In this document: positions 44,177-57,000 of the stretch, in pieces
Layout: each line of letters starts with the position of its first letter
Numbering within the stretch: the first letter of the stretch is position 1
NCBI GenBank assembly: GCA_033439685.1
Contig: JAUEDM010000003.1
Location: forward strand, 1,270,001 to 1,334,000
Origin: Apodospora peruviana
Taxonomy: Eukaryota > Ascomycota > Sordariomycetes > Sordariales > Lasiosphaeriaceae
DNA: 64,000 nt
Direction of reading: 5' to 3'
Made by a program: the position numbers and the translations under genes
The notes under the pieces: generated by a model
The model's database searches: none
Told to the model about the DNA's origin: nothing
What the model saw: only the letters and a program-made list of their open reading frames with translations

Positions 44177-44716
44177 ATGCAGACGTGTGTTAACAAGATC
44201 ATATTGTCAATCATGGGAGAGAACCTCTACCCACCAGTGAAACTCAACAAACATGGAACAATTGAATCACCCAGGGAAGTCTCTGAACATCCATACCTTC
44301 GAGCAAAACGACACTCACGGTTAACCACAGCCGTTACACCCAGACCTTACCGGTCGCGCAAAGGTGCAGCTAGCACCATCCAGGAGCAACCTCTGATCAA
44401 TATGATTCTTGAAACAACCTTGATGAATCACGTATTTGGTACATGCGTTCCTTTAGACGATTATTATGCCAGCCGCTCATTCCAGGTAGAACTGAATAAT
44501 AAGGTAACCATGCAAAATCAAACTTACGCAAGATTCCATGTTCACTACGTCAACAAGTTACAATACAAACACCATGAAGCACTTTACACCATACCTTCCA
44601 ACTCTCCTGCTGTACTTTCAAGGGCATCAGTAGCAATGCTATCCCAGATTAATTACGGAAATTGCAATACAGTACCCTCGGGCAGGTGCGTGTTGGCTGG
44701 CTCATCCATCCATTGA
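44177..44716 (+). CDS. Hypothetical orphan ORF, 179 aa
   Basis: ATG-started frame closed by a stop at 44129 upstream and TGA at 44716. It lies in AT-rich sequence, where a frame of this length is less expected by chance than in the GC-rich parts of the window. Codon choice (many TTA, ATA, GAA, CAA) differs from neighbouring genes. The product has a basic segment (YLRAKRHSRLTTAVTPRP) and a polar C-terminal part (FQVELNNKVTMQNQTYARF). No family, signal peptide or membrane segment recognised. It might be a downstream exon of the region at 42858-44114, a separate orphan, or chance. Confidence 0.3.
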   Translation: MQTCVNKIILSIMGENLYPPVKLNKHGTIESPREVSEHPYLRAKRHSRLTTAVTPRPYRSRKGAASTIQEQPLINMILETTLMNHVFGTCVPLDDYYASRSFQVELNNKVTMQNQTYARFHVHYVNKLQYKHHEALYTIPSNSPAVLSRASVAMLSQINYGNCNTVPSGRCVLAGSSIH

Positions 44717-46072
44717 CGAGGGCCCCGTGCTCAACTGGGGAGACGGCATGCCCAAGATCCGTCCCAAGCCAAGGCCACTTGAACCAAAAGGTAGAATTTC
44801 ACAACTTCAATTTCAACTCCATTTTTCCGGCTAGTACAGCAGCATTCTTTCGAGCTTTTCGACCCCAGCAAGCCACTGTATAAAAGGTGGACGCGCGGGC
44901 GTTGAAAGCGGCCGATAAATACCATGTATTTGATCAGTATAGGAACTCGGCCTGCAAATGTCCCTGAGAATGAAAGATTATAGAATGTTTCGTAGATCGA
45001 TCCCAGAGAGAGGAGGCTGAAATTCGGCCGCTCCCGGGATCGAGGAACCGAAGGGCGCCTGTGCCAATGGGGTTAGACCGAAACCAGGTTGGTTGGACCG
45101 TTGGAATGAGAAGTCTTGTTCCGTCACGTTTCGGAAACTCCTTTGAGGATGGACGACAGGCAATAGGGGGGCGATTGTTTCTCTTATTTGCTTCCTCACT
45201 GAAATACTGAAATATGTGTATAGAACCGAGAAAATGTATTCCGTAACATGAAAGTGAAGGCGTAATGGGGTGGTATTAAAATTACGAGACCCCATTCACG
45301 CCCATTACCAATTCTTCTTCCCCACACCAAAGTGCTTCTTGATGTCTTGGCACTCCAGAATACGGTACGACTAGTCCGGATCGGGCCACCTGTTTCAACT
45401 AGTCTCAACCGCTGGGCTGGTCTCCCCGCAAGCCCGCTGGACGATCAGGCCGAGGCTCCATCGAACGGCTGAACGCATTTTGGAGTTGTCCGCTTGCGTG
45501 TCCTGCATTTCGAGCATTTGACGTGACCGGGGGGCATCAAAGGCGGGGAGCCGGGCTGTGCAGGCAGCGAGATCAGGGTCCGGTACCATGCCGTAAAAGG
45601 CCAACATGCCAGGTCATCCCATCGGTCAGCAACAGGGCCAACGCAGTCCAACGCAGGGGCTTGAGTCTGTAGGGTTCTTACGTCAGGCCAGAAATGGGAT
45701 CACCTAACAGCCTAACTAACTCCTTGGACGGAAACAGGGCTCTTTGCCGTTTCCATGACTGCGAGTGGAGCTGAAATCCTTCCCCATTCCCATCCATGCC
45801 GTTCTTATTTCCCTTACAAACCAAAACCCAGCACACCACCCTCAAAGCCTGGCTGTCTCCTCGTCTTTGCCAACTCTCTCTCCTCTGCATCTAAACCGCA
45901 CGACGGCGTCGACACCCCCGACTCCTCCTCCTCCTCCTCCTCCTCCTCCTCCGCCGACCGCCGACGATATCATTTCTCCCCATGGGATGACCGCAGCCCT
46001 CGAAATCTGGAGGCGCGCACTTTGATGCCACGCCACCTGTCACTCGCCTCTAGGTAACCGTTACCGCCCGCC
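44717..46072. other. Intergenic 1.36 kb upstream of the GH76 gene
   Basis: No gene is supported. A (CTC)n tract at 45922-45952 lies 120-150 bp upstream of the GH76 ATG, probably in its promoter or leader. Shadow frames through this tract encode only poly-Ser, poly-Pro or poly-Gly. Confidence 0.65.
45922..45952. repeat. (CTC)n microsatellite in the GH76 leader/promoter
   Basis: About ten CTC units followed by CGCCG. Pyrimidine-rich on the sense strand of the GH76 gene, so it could act as a CT-rich core promoter element; length is likely variable. Confidence 0.93.
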
Positions 46073-47694
46073 ATGCTGTCCAACATGGGACTTGCATGGC
46101 CGTTTGTCGTGTCGCTACTGCTTCTCTGTACCGCCGACCAAGCGCATGGAGACAGTCTTAAGGTCGATCTCAATTCAGCAGGTTAGTTTGGCCCTATATG
46201 ACGTTGTTGAACCTTGTTTCTCGAATCCCAGCGCATCTTGTGCAAACCCATTTACCCGCCCCGCCCGTCTCCCGTGTCGCCTGCCATCGGCCCGGGGTAT
46301 AGCGTGCTAACTCGATGCCGAAACCACAGACTCGATGAGAGCGGGAGCCAAGATTCTCGCTAAAAACCTTATGGCATACTACCACGGCGAAGAATATGGC
46401 CAGACACTAGGCATCTTACCGGGACCGCCCCCCGAAGGGCCTTACTACTGGTGGGAGGCGGGTGCCATGTGGGGGACCATGGTCGACTACTGGCATTACA
46501 CGGGCGACGACACATACAACCAGCTGGCCACGAATGCCATGATCTGGCAAGCCGGCGCACCACAGAATAGCTTCATGCCGCCCAACTGGACCGCATCGCT
46601 CGGTAACGACGACCAAGCCTTCTGGGGCATGGCTGCCATGCTAGCCGCCGAGGTCAATTTCCCCAACCCACCGGAAGACCAACCCCAATGGCTCGAACTT
46701 GCCCAGGCCGTTTTCAATACCCAGGCCGCCCCGGACCGCCACGACGAAAGCTGCAATGGAGGCTTGCACTGGCAGATCCCCATTTCCAACGGTGGCTACA
46801 ACTATAAGAACACCATCGCCAATGCATGCTTCTTCAACATCGGCGCCCGTCTCGCGCGCTACACCGACAACCAGACTTACCATGATTGGGCCGACCGCAC
46901 CTGGGACTGGATGGAGGGCGTTGGCTACATCGCCGACGACTTCAATGTCTACGACGGCGGCAATGTCGAGAAGAACTGCACCGACATCAACAAGGCGCAG
47001 TTCTCGGCTAACGCTGCTATCCTGATCCATGGCGCCGCCATGATGTACAATTATGTATGCTGTCCCTTCCTGACCTTTCTTACAACTTCAAACAACTAAC
47101 AGACCCTTCCAGACCAAAGCTGCGAAATGGGAAGCTCGTGTACTCGGACTCCTCAACCAAACCATCGAGATCTTCTTCCCCAACGGCATCATGATCGAGC
47201 GCGGCTGCGAGCTCGAGGACAAGATGATCTGCAACACCGACCAGCACTCCTTCAAGGGCTACATGCACCGCGCCATGGCCACCGCCGCCCAGCTGTACCC
47301 CAAAGCCCACAACCCCATCATGTCTGTGCTCAAGACCTCAACCGAAGCTGCTGTGAAGAACTGTTTGCCTGACGGCACCTGCGGCTTCCGCTGGACGACG
47401 GACAGTTATGATGGCGATGTCGACAATGGTCCGGCCGGACAGGTCATGAGCGCGCTCGCCGCCGTCACTACGATGCTGCTGGATAAGCAATCCATCGGGG
47501 CGCCCGTCACCAATTCCACCGGCGGCACGAGCAAAGGGGACCCGAATGCCGGGTCGGTGCCAGGGATCCTTTCGTCCGCGCCGCCCGCCACGACCGGGGA
47601 GAAGGCGGGCGCGGGGATCTTGACTGCTGCCATTCTGGCCGTGACCATGGGAGCGCTGGGCTGGATGACGATGGATTTCGGGGAGGGGAAATAA
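46073..47694 (+). CDS. GPI-anchored GH76 endo-alpha-1,6-mannanase (DFG5/DCW1 family)
   Basis: Cell-surface enzyme of 471 aa thought to transfer GPI-proteins from membrane to cell-wall glucan. Exons 46073-46181, 46330-47054, 47113-47694; introns GTTAGT...CACAG (148 nt) and GTATGC...TTCCAG (58 nt). The signal peptide is residues 1-27 (FVVSLLLLCTADQAHG), followed by the GH76 domain (about 30-400). Catalytic Asp pair D130-D131 sits in the GNDDQAFWGMAA motif. Other family blocks are MAYYHGEEYGQTLGILPG, YYWWEAGAMWGTMVDYW, CNGGLHWQI, YDGGNVEKNCTDINKAQFSA, KGYMHRAMA and CGFRWT. The C-terminus has a Gly/Ser/Pro-rich spacer and a hydrophobic tail (ILTAAILAVTMGALGWMTM), a GPI signal. In-frame ATG at 46085 is an alternative start. 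Convergent with the next Zn2Cys6 gene. Confidence 0.96.
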
Positions 47695-48644
47695 ACCCCT
47701 GTTATCATATACCACACAGCAAAACACAACATAACGCAACTACTGGAGTTGTTTGACGGCGGCCGGATCATGTTAGCATCGCATTTTTAGGCAGCATCAT
47801 CATCATTCGTTTTCCATCATTGAAGATTACGGCCATATTTTACCATTATCGGGGATATTTTGGATGCATATATATCATAGTCGGTCTGTGCTGGTTGGAA
47901 GGTATATATTACCTACTACCATATATGGGAAGATGGGCCACCGAGTGGAGAATCCTAAAGGAAAGAAAAAGGGGAAAGAGGGTGAGCTAAGGTGACGATA
48001 TGCCGGTGGGTGGGGATAACCAAAATATATGGGTGGCAGGGTCTGCTTGGGTTATTTGTGCTTTTATATTTTCTAAGACTTGTATAGCGAACTGAGCAAT
48101 TGCATTTTTTACATATGTTTCTAACGGATATTTCCCTTTTATGTAAAGCGTTGTCGGTGTGCGTCTTCCACATGATACCTATGATCCATATCCTCTGCCA
48201 TGACCAACAGCTAGCTTCCCAACTCCTAAGGGTATCTTCGAAGAAACCAGAACGCCGGTACTAAGCGAGTAGGCGAAGCCCTCTTTGAGCATAGGTGGTA
48301 TCAAAGCGGCGCTTGGATACGTCCTTGTCGACTCCTTGAATGTCTCTTTCAATCATATCATGAGATTCGTAGGTCCCGCCGCAGCGAGAGTAGCAGGTTG
48401 AAGATGAAAATGATGTGGCATAAGGGGAACCGGAGTTGGCTAATGTATCCGGATTACGCTCGTCCACCGTGTGCAATTGCATTGTGTTTTATACCGATGT
48501 CGTGTTGGTGAACAGTGAGCCTTTGACCTAGGCGGGATGCGAACCTCCCAGGACGGTTGGCTTCCCAAGTCACTGTGATCTGCTCTTGGGCGAATATCAA
48601 TTAACTGGTAGTGCTAAGTTACGTTCAGTAGACCTCTGATGAAA
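47695..48644. other. Convergent 3' intergenic region
   Basis: Between GH76 (plus) and the six-exon Zn2Cys6 gene (minus). AT-rich with TATATAT words at 47865-47925. A 73-codon minus-strand ATG frame (48482-48261) has no recognisable domain and is not called. A tRNA-like T-arm at about 48535-48550 does not fold into a full cloverleaf. Confidence 0.6.
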
Positions 48645-51600
48645 TTATCTACCGTTGTCGCTGCCGCTGCCGCTGCCGCCGCCGACAACGATGACGATAG
48701 CCGCCCCGGCCATCGCCTTCCTCCAGAGCTCTTCGGCAATCACCTCGGCCTCAAACAGGTGCTCCGGCCAGGCGATCTTTCCCAAAGCCTGCTTGGCCCC
48801 TTGCCAGTTGGTGACGCGGGTCGCGCGGCCCCATGAGCGCATGCGTGCCGCGAGCCAGGCCTTCATGCTGGCAACGTAATTGCCCTCGTCTACTACTTGG
48901 TTTCTTCCTTCGTCTTCCTCGTCGCCATCCTCTTCTGACGATTCGTCGACGTCACCATCATCGTTTTCCATCTCCACTCCAGGAGAAGATCCGGAATTAC
49001 TATCGCTGCAACTACCGTTACTGGACCAGTTTAAACCACCACTTCCACTACTACTGAAAGGAGGACCTGTTGCTGCTACTGCCGTTGCCTTGCCCTGTCT
49101 CTTCCGCCTCGGTATGGATCCAGTTACCACACCCTTTCTCGAATTTGAGGTCTTACTCCCACTGATACCAGAAGTAATAGGAGGAGGAACATTCCCCGTC
49201 CTTCTCTCCACTGCAGAGAGCGTGTCCCCGACAAACACATCTCCAGCTTCCTTAACCACCGTGCTGCTGAGGGTATACGCGCCGACCATGACCTTCCACA
49301 GCCACAGCTCCTTGCTGTACGCGCCGATCTTCATCGCTTCCTCGGTGTGGCTGACGTCGGCGCGGAGCGTGTCCAGGAGCAAGCGCAACAGATGGAGAGA
49401 ATCGATCGTTTTCTTGGATGGCTCCGTAAGGCCGCGGTGGATCCAGAGCGGCTCGAGGACGACGTGTAGATACAGATATGCGGCGGTGGCCCAGGCGCGG
49501 GACGACGAGGGAAAAAGCTCGGCTGGGAGGCGGCCGTAAGGATATTCAATGTTTTCTTGTTTTATCTCTGGTCCCAAATAGGCCGGTGTGGTTGTCGTCG
49601 GGAGGGTGGCCCATGCCGATGATAGCTGTTGCGGTACTGAGGAAGAGCTGCTTAGTCCTTCCACCTGTGCGCCGCTTTCATGGTGGGCTGCTTCCGGGTA
49701 CAGCGGCTGTGGCTTGAAAAGGAGGCTGCAGATATACGAGTCGGTGTCAGCGAGCAGGACGGCCGTGACGTCGCGGACGATCTCGCAGGGCCCGCCCTCT
49801 GCTTCGCTGAGCGGTTGCGGCGCAGGCCCCCGTCTGCGCGAGGCGGAAAGTCGCGGGAGGGTGGTCCGGCCGTAAGGGCCGCTAGCACCAGCAAAAGCCG
49901 AGTCGTCGACGCCCGTCAGGGATGAGAGGCGCCGCAGGGCGTTGATGAGGACCTCGCCTTCCGCGTCGGCTTTGCAAGCTTCCAGGCAGGGGGTCGAGCC
50001 CATGTAGAAGGGTGAGAGCCGGGTGGCGATGAACGGCGCCGTCGAGAAGACGGGTCCCGTCGGCCGGGTGTGGTGCGGGTTCTGGGGTGAGGCGGTATCG
50101 CGGTCGCTGTCGCCGATGGCGGTCATGAACTGCTCGTAGCCGCCTTCCTCGGGCTTCTTGGCTGCTGCGATGAAGCTGCCGGTGCTGTGTCACGGTTGTT
50201 AACTTATATGTCTTGCAGGTCTTGTGATAGGGAGACCTACACCAAGATGACTCGCTGCAGAATACCCCGGAAGCGGTGTTGCCAGTCCTCGGGACGTCTC
50301 ATGTCGATCAAGGTGAAAAGACCCTTAAGATGGGCTTCTGCGGCTGCGATGTCACCCATGCCGCTCTTTCGGTTCGTCAGTTCCTGAGAGTTTTCAGAAA
50401 AGGGATATATAGGTATCTATACAGACCTCGGCCATCGCCAGCGCCGCAATCAGACCAATACATTCATCAGTTGTACACAGTTCAGGATCCGCTATTTGCT
50501 CGTTGATCAGCCGCATGGCCTCGAGCTTGTGGTAGAGGTATGTCTCCTCCATGTCGGTGTTGGCCAGAGAGCCATTGGGCGACAGCCAGGAGTAGTGCAA
50601 CGCCGTCATCAACAGACCTGCGCGAAAGACGCCCGCCTGACTGAGGACAATTCCGAGACTGGTGCCTGTTAATATTATTTTCATCATGTATCGCCAGGAG
50701 AAAGGGAACAAACATACCACGCCGAGTCCGGGTTCTTTGGTATCGCCGTCCGGCTGAAAATCCGGTAATTATTGACTACAGACATACACATAAAATCCGG
50801 TCAAAAAAATTCACAAAGGACAGCAAAAAAAATACCAATGTGGTGGTCAGGAGTGGTACCGCACAGAAAATACATCTCGAGATCCCAGCACAGCAGGCAC
50901 AACTCAAGCTTCAGCTTCCACTTACAGTGGTGAAACAGCTCCATCGACCGATGCGGCATCTTGATTGGCAGCGCGTCAAACGGATCCGACGGCGATGAAG
51001 GGAAAAGGAGGAGGCGAAGCTGTTTTTTTCGGGCGGCGGTCCGGATGTCGGCAGCGGTCGTTGTTGCGGACCCACTTGCCGCGCCGCCTGGTCCGGTGGT
51101 CTCGGACGACGGGTATCCGCAGTCGCCTCCGCGGGTGAGGCAGTTGGTACTAACAATTCCGGTGTTAATTGTCTTACAAAAACAAATAACGGCACCACCG
51201 ACAACACACGGCAATGAGATGTATCATGCGTTGCCAAGCAGTCCCAAGAGAATCAGAAAGGCGATGATAAAAAAAGAATATGGGTAGGAAGACCCCACCG
51301 GGGTCATCGGGACTTGCTCGGCATTCCCTTTCTCTGCAAGGAAGAACAAAGATAGAAACATAGCGCTTGCTTTGGTTGCGTGATTGCTTGCATCCCGAGC
51401 CAGCCGGAGTCGGGTCGGGATTCACCCATCCCAACCTGTCGGCTCCGTATGTACAGTAATCTGTAGGGCTGAGCGATAGTATCAACAAAAACCGCGCTAC
51501 TACAGTTTAGTTGTGTGTTTGCATGTGAGTGAAGAAGAGTGAGACGCTTGTTTCCGAGTAGCGTGTAAGTGGCCGTGTATTTTGTGTGTAAGATCTTCCA

Positions 51601-51815
51601 GAAGGGAAATACGAAACAGACGAGAAATGAACCTTGCGTCATCCAAAAGGTAGGAAATGATCAAGGAAAGGCAAGTAAGGAGCTTACCAGACAGGTTTCA
51701 GTTCATCACATCGAATATGCCGCTGCTTGCAAGTCATACAGCCATTGCGGCTCCTCTTGTGCGCCCGCCGTTTACGCGCGGGATTCTGTTGCGATGGCGG
51801 TGCTCCGGAGCTCAT
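48645..51815 (-). CDS. Zn2Cys6 transcription factor, six exons, 768 aa
   Basis: Nuclear regulator assembled from exons 51815-51688, 51149-50926, 50775-50718, 50658-50427, 50365-50241 and 50184-48645. The zinc cluster has Cys at 26, 29, 36, 43, 46 and 53 (GCMTCKQRHIRC, then VCTNCLTRGGDCGYP after splicing); a 538-nt first intron splits the codon of Cys43 (TG|T). Downstream, joins restore family-typical sequence: MELFHHFNNY, AGVFRAGLLMTALHYSWL, EETYLYHKLEAMRLINEQ, TTDECIGLIAALAMAESGMG, EDWQHRF and QRVILVTGSFIAAA, as in the fungal-specific (DUF3468-like) regulators. The last exon ends with an acidic stretch, a long helix (MKAWLAARMRSW) and a hydrophobic, Gly/Ser-rich tail (AIVIVVGGGSGSGS). Least certain are the exon 3/4 join (acceptor ACCAG at 50659) and exon 5 start. 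Targets unknown. Confidence 0.9.
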
Positions 51816-54025
51816 GCTTTACTCTCTCAATCGTGATCGACAGCTAGAACCGAACGTGTCTTTTGTCGGGAGGGGTAGTAGGGTTGTGTCGTCGACTTGG
51901 GTAGGGTAGTCTAAAAACTACACGGCGTATGTGTATATGTCGGTGAAGTGGGTATTCAGTAGGTAATTAGAGGCAGGCAGGCTGGCTACCTTCGATATCA
52001 CGACAACAAATATTTCGGATCACCGTTTCGATATACGAAGGGATACGACGACGGTTTGAAATCGCGGGTTGGGAGACTCTTATATGCAAGCGGCGCAGCA
52101 CCAGGAACAACCAAAGGCAGGTAAGGCAGACTGGAACGGAAAGATGGGAATTTTGCTTTCTGCCCGTTCGTTGAGTCTCTCTACTACATACATTATCCAA
52201 CCCTGCCTGCCCCGAGAAAGGGAATTATTAGTTGGTCATGTATGCCCACGATAATAAAAAAGCCACAACTGTAAATATCATGTAATTAGCTCCCAGCACA
52301 TCCACTCCATTAAATCAGTAACGACGACAACTATTAGTAGTTGGGCAAAATACCAGGCCACTCCGAGGCACACAACGAGACATCTTCCTTTGAGAGGTTT
52401 GTACAACATTATGTCAGCCTGCAATGTGTCAGTTGCTGACTCAGGGTAAACTTACCAAGCAAGCAGTCTTCCCTCCCAGCTGTAACCGATGTTGAGGACG
52501 GATGTGGTGGTACGACATGTGGCGTACGAGAATGGAACAAAAGGTTGCAAAGGGAGGAACTTGTGCAACGACCGATCTTTGCCAAGATAGTCCATGACAG
52601 GCTTGACAGGGTGCCTCCGAGGCAGTTCGGATCTTAACTTGTTAACATTCCACGACGGCCGCCAGAGGTAAAATGGTGCCCTGTCATGGATTGGTATCGA
52701 CGACTTCGCTATATTGTACGGGCGGTAGGCGGCAATAGTCGTGTTAAAGAAAGAAGCTCACCTCTGATATGGACAAGCGGCGGCCGTCCAAGGAACCCAG
52801 AAATCTGGGAAATGGTAATCCTTTGGGGGTTGCCTTAACTCATCCCGCATGGAACTAGGTACCAGTGAGCTGGGCCGCAGCGCTTATCAGCACCACCAAG
52901 CAACATAATATGCTTCTTTGCATCTCAAGCTAGGACCTTGCATATCAGGGTCATCCACCAGGTCCAATGTAAGACAGCTGTATGTGCAGTACTTTGGCGG
53001 ATATGGATACCAATTAGACTTAACCTCGGCATGCCGGGCTACGGAGATATGATGTGAGGCCCGAAGGCGGCCGTGTGGCGCCATGTGGTGCGGTGCCGAT
53101 GACGACGACATGTCGGTCGGCGCAACTGGAGACCGCCTACCAAGATCTTGGACAAGAAATTACTGATTTAGCCCACAGGACGGCTTTGCCCACTTATACG
53201 GACTTTTTATGGACAACAGAAACGTACAGACATAATTTCTCATATCTCATGAACGTATGTAAGTCGCGTTGCTTTCTTGGCAGAATTTCTGGACATACCG
53301 CCTCCCCACCGCCAGTCTTCTTTTGCTTCCCTGTGTGTGGGTGCATCTTCAACATCTACATTTACCGATATCATTTGAAACAATGCCCGGGCGCGAGAAT
53401 CTGCCTCCAAGAAGATGAGGCAAGCCTTCGATAGGCGCCTAAGTGATTATTGGAAAATTGGTACTTGCTGTCCTCTTTTCAAATGATCTAATGATCCATA
53501 CATGCTATCATAAGGCTGATGGGCCCCAGTGTCGGGGGGTGGGAGGGGGGGGGGAGTCGGGAAGTTAGAGAGTCGGCCTCGAAACACCACTCGCAACCGA
53601 TCAACACTGAACGATATCATTGTTCCCCTCGTGCATAGTGTTTATACAACTCCCATCCATCACAAGGTTGACTTCACACATGTTGATGATGCAGCAATAG
53701 CGACCAGGTCGACATGTCGTATTCACCGCCTGCCTCTGTCCCCTTGATTGGTAGGTAGTAGCATTTAGCCTCTTCGGCCCTCCTCCCTCCCAACTCCCCA
53801 CGTGAACCCCGAAAACATAACATAAGAGCCCCGATCTCATCGTAGCTTGTGTCTTCCTGTCTGTAATCTCGTGTTACCCCAGCCAGCAGCAGAGGCTCTG
53901 TATGATTCCACACCCTAGCGCCGTCAGCATCCGTCCAGACACAACCAACATTCCAACGATCTTCCAACTCCCAGTCGACAAACGCTCGCGTCTGAAGTTG
54001 GTCGTTGTAACGTCATCGGCTGTCA
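51816..54025. other. Intergenic 2.2 kb
   Basis: Holds the promoter of the Zn2Cys6 gene on the left and the TRS130 3' flank on the right. No gene is supported; a G-rich stretch lies at 53534-53560. Short ATG frames (for example 53102-53434) match nothing. Confidence 0.6.
53534..53560 (+). repeat. G-rich tract with quadruplex potential
   Basis: Runs of 6, 3 and 10 G separated by single bases, then a further GGG a few bases on. Such spacing permits a G-quadruplex on the plus strand. Intergenic, about 490 bp beyond the stop codon of TRS130. Confidence 0.6.
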
Positions 54026-57000
54026 TTAGACAACCACCCGTCCACCGCTCAAGCCTGAGCGCTCACTCTCCAGCACCAGCGGTCCTCCGCCTGGCCCGCT
54101 CGCGTCTAGACTTAGCGTGACCTTTGCCCGGTCAGCAATGACATGCACCGTTTCCCCGAGATTCCGACAATCCGTCTCGCAGTGCCCGTGATTAGCAGCC
54201 GTACTGGCACTACCGCCGCCGTCTGCAGCCTCTCCTGCAGCACCACTACCTCTGACTTCCCGAATCTCCACGCTGGGATATGGCAACCACCCCTCGCGCA
54301 GCGGGATCAATAGCAAGGGAATATCGGCTTCTGTGTCCGGCGTGGAGCTCAAGTTATCGGACGTAGCAGCGGGGATCACAAAATGCCCCTTTCTGCGGCC
54401 CCCTAGGAGCCATGTGTCTGGTGGGGCCGTCAGCTCGTAACTGAACTCGAGGTCTAGAGACCTGATAGGAGGCGTAACCTTGCCCTGAGGAGCCGCTGCG
54501 GACCCCCCTGCAACCGCCGTATCCCATATACGCGTCCACTGGAGGTGCAGCGTGGCGGGGACCAGCTGATTAATACAGACAGTAGGACAGCCAGTGTCCA
54601 GATCAGCGCCCACCACGGAATCCAAAGGCTCTTGGAACCATATATCAGCGGTGTGGACGACGGTGATGGGCGGAATGTCGACGGGAATAAGTATCGAGCT
54701 GGTGGGCTGCACGACTGCTGCTGATTCAGGGTCAGGCAACGGGAGTGTGGGATGCGTTCGGAGCCACTCATGAATGAAGCCGGCGAGCTGCGTCGCGACG
54801 CTGACACCGCCCTGGGGTTTACCTCCGGGCTCGAGCCCCGGGAATTGCTTCCCCCAATTCACCTCGGCAAGAAATCCCGTTTCAAGCTCACCAAGAAGGA
54901 CGGTCTTCTCGAGATCATAGGCCGACAGCCCGCTCTGGACCCAGGTGAGGACCTTGGCGGTGACCAGCTTCGAGTAGCCCTGTAGCTCTGTTGCTTCGAG
55001 ATCTTCTCTGAGAGTCCTTTCCACAAGCGCGCCAATCTCGTCCCGCACAACGCTGTAATGAAGCCGCAGGTACATCGTCTTTTTCGTCTTAGGGCCGAGC
55101 GACGACCCTGGCTTTCTCGTAATCTTATATAGCAAACTGGCAGGCTGTTTCGGAAACACAAGTATTGGGCGGCTCGGCGGTACTCCGAAATGAGATTCAA
55201 ATAAGTCCGACCCTTGAAGCTCGCTCTTGAAGAGCCTTAGCGGACTCGAGCTAGCTGTCGACACCGTAAACCTCGAGAAGAGGGCGTCGTGCTTGAACAC
55301 ATCCTGGACGTTGACACCCAGTGCGAGGGAAATTGGGACAGACGATGTCTTGAAAAAGGTAAAGTTCCCTCTGTCAGTCGAGTAGTTAACTTCGACCTTG
55401 ACAGCCACACTGAGCACGTCCTGCTCGACCGTGAAAGGGAACCGGATGGTCATGGAGCTCTCGGCGGGGATGTTACCGAACTCGAAGGATCCACTGTCTG
55501 TCCGTTTGGACGGTTGCCGCAGTCCAATGGCGGTCGCTTCGCCCATCAACAGGCGCAAGCCGCCGGTGGCTGATCTGATCTTGACCTCGCAGCTAGTGAT
55601 CGTGTTCCAGCCAGTTGAAACCTCGAGATCAAGTGTGTTATTTTTGTCGAGGCGGACATCTTTCGTACACTTGAGACGCACATCAAGCGAGTGCGCTCTT
55701 TGATAAAGAGTCACGCGAGGATTCTTCAAAATGGACGAAGACCTATCCACCGGCTGTACGTCTCGCTCGTAATGTAATAAAACGTTGCTTGCAGACAAGC
55801 GAATCTGGTCAACTTGGTAGTCTCCAGCCATTAGAACCGAGCTCTGTAACCCGATTTTGTTGCGGCCTGGCTTAATTGTAACGGGGCCCTTGGTTTGCAG
55901 CCAAATCTCCCTGCTCCCGCTAGCTGCCGGACTTGTAATCCGCATGCTGATCTTTTGTGCCTCAAACTCATCAACGAGCAGGCTCCGGAGAGACAAGGTA
56001 AGCGAGAAGCTATCTTGTCCATCATCGTAGGCGGTGGTCCCTTCAAGTTCTACGTCGCAAAAGAAATTGACCAAAGGGATCCTGACCTCCTTGTCAAGAG
56101 ATTTTGACACAGTCAGCATGTCTCCGAGAAAGCCCGAGATTGCAGAAGCCTCAGGGAATTTGGTGCCTGACATTAGTCCAATCCGGACGACGGACTTTTG
56201 CTGCAATCTATCCCTTTCGGCGCCGGCGGCTTTAGAGAGAAGCTGGCGCAGTGCTTTGCTGACGTAATCGTCCAACTTCCGGAGCTCCTTCAAACATCTT
56301 GCGTACATGATGAGCATGGACAGCTCCAGAAGGCTCCATCCACTTTCTCCAAAGAACGGAATGCATCTGTAAAAGAAGAACGCCGCGTCTTGGTATTCGC
56401 CGAGGTGGAATTTCAGTACCGCGAGGTCAGCCATATTGGCCTCGACGGAGTTGTGGTAGCTCGCAACCGTATAATGGCGCAGTGCCTTGTCGGTGAGTGT
56501 TTCGTATAAGCGATAGAAGTCATCCTTGTTGTCGAGGGCGGTGCGGAGCAGCTCATTGTCCACGCCGGCGACCGACACCTGTAAAGCAGCATCAGGATTA
56601 GGGGGCTGAGCAGGTTTCGCGTCTGAGTCGTCCAGGCTGACATCTTCCATGTCGGCAATACCAGTCTCCCCGACAATAGGCACCGAAGCCCACCCGTCTG
56701 TCCAGCCTCGTTTTTTTCCACACTCGTCAAGAATATTCCGGGACAGTGTATATAGCTCAGCTCTCCTAGCAGCTAGCTCTTCCAGTCCGGTCTTGAGATA
56801 GAAGGCATCCCCCACGCCGTTATCAGGTGAGCTTGACCGACCCGGCCCAGGAAATACACCGGGACTCCGTGGTGGAAGACCCTGACCGGTCTGCGAGCGA
56901 ATATGGAGAGACGTGGTCCTCGCCGGATGCATCATGGTCTTCGGCTCCGGTATGGATGCCTTCGGCTCGTGCCCATCAGCAGGTGCAAGCGTAGATGGTG

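Noticed and set aside
48261..48482. 73-codon ATG frame between GH76 and the second Zn2Cys6 gene
   Set aside because: Short, no signal peptide or domain, located between two convergent 3' ends.
48525..48575. tRNA-like T-arm on the minus strand (GGTTCGCATCCC with a pairing outer stem)
   Set aside because: The T-loop would have eight bases and the outer pairing encloses only about 47 nt, with no D-arm or anticodon arm. Not a tRNA.
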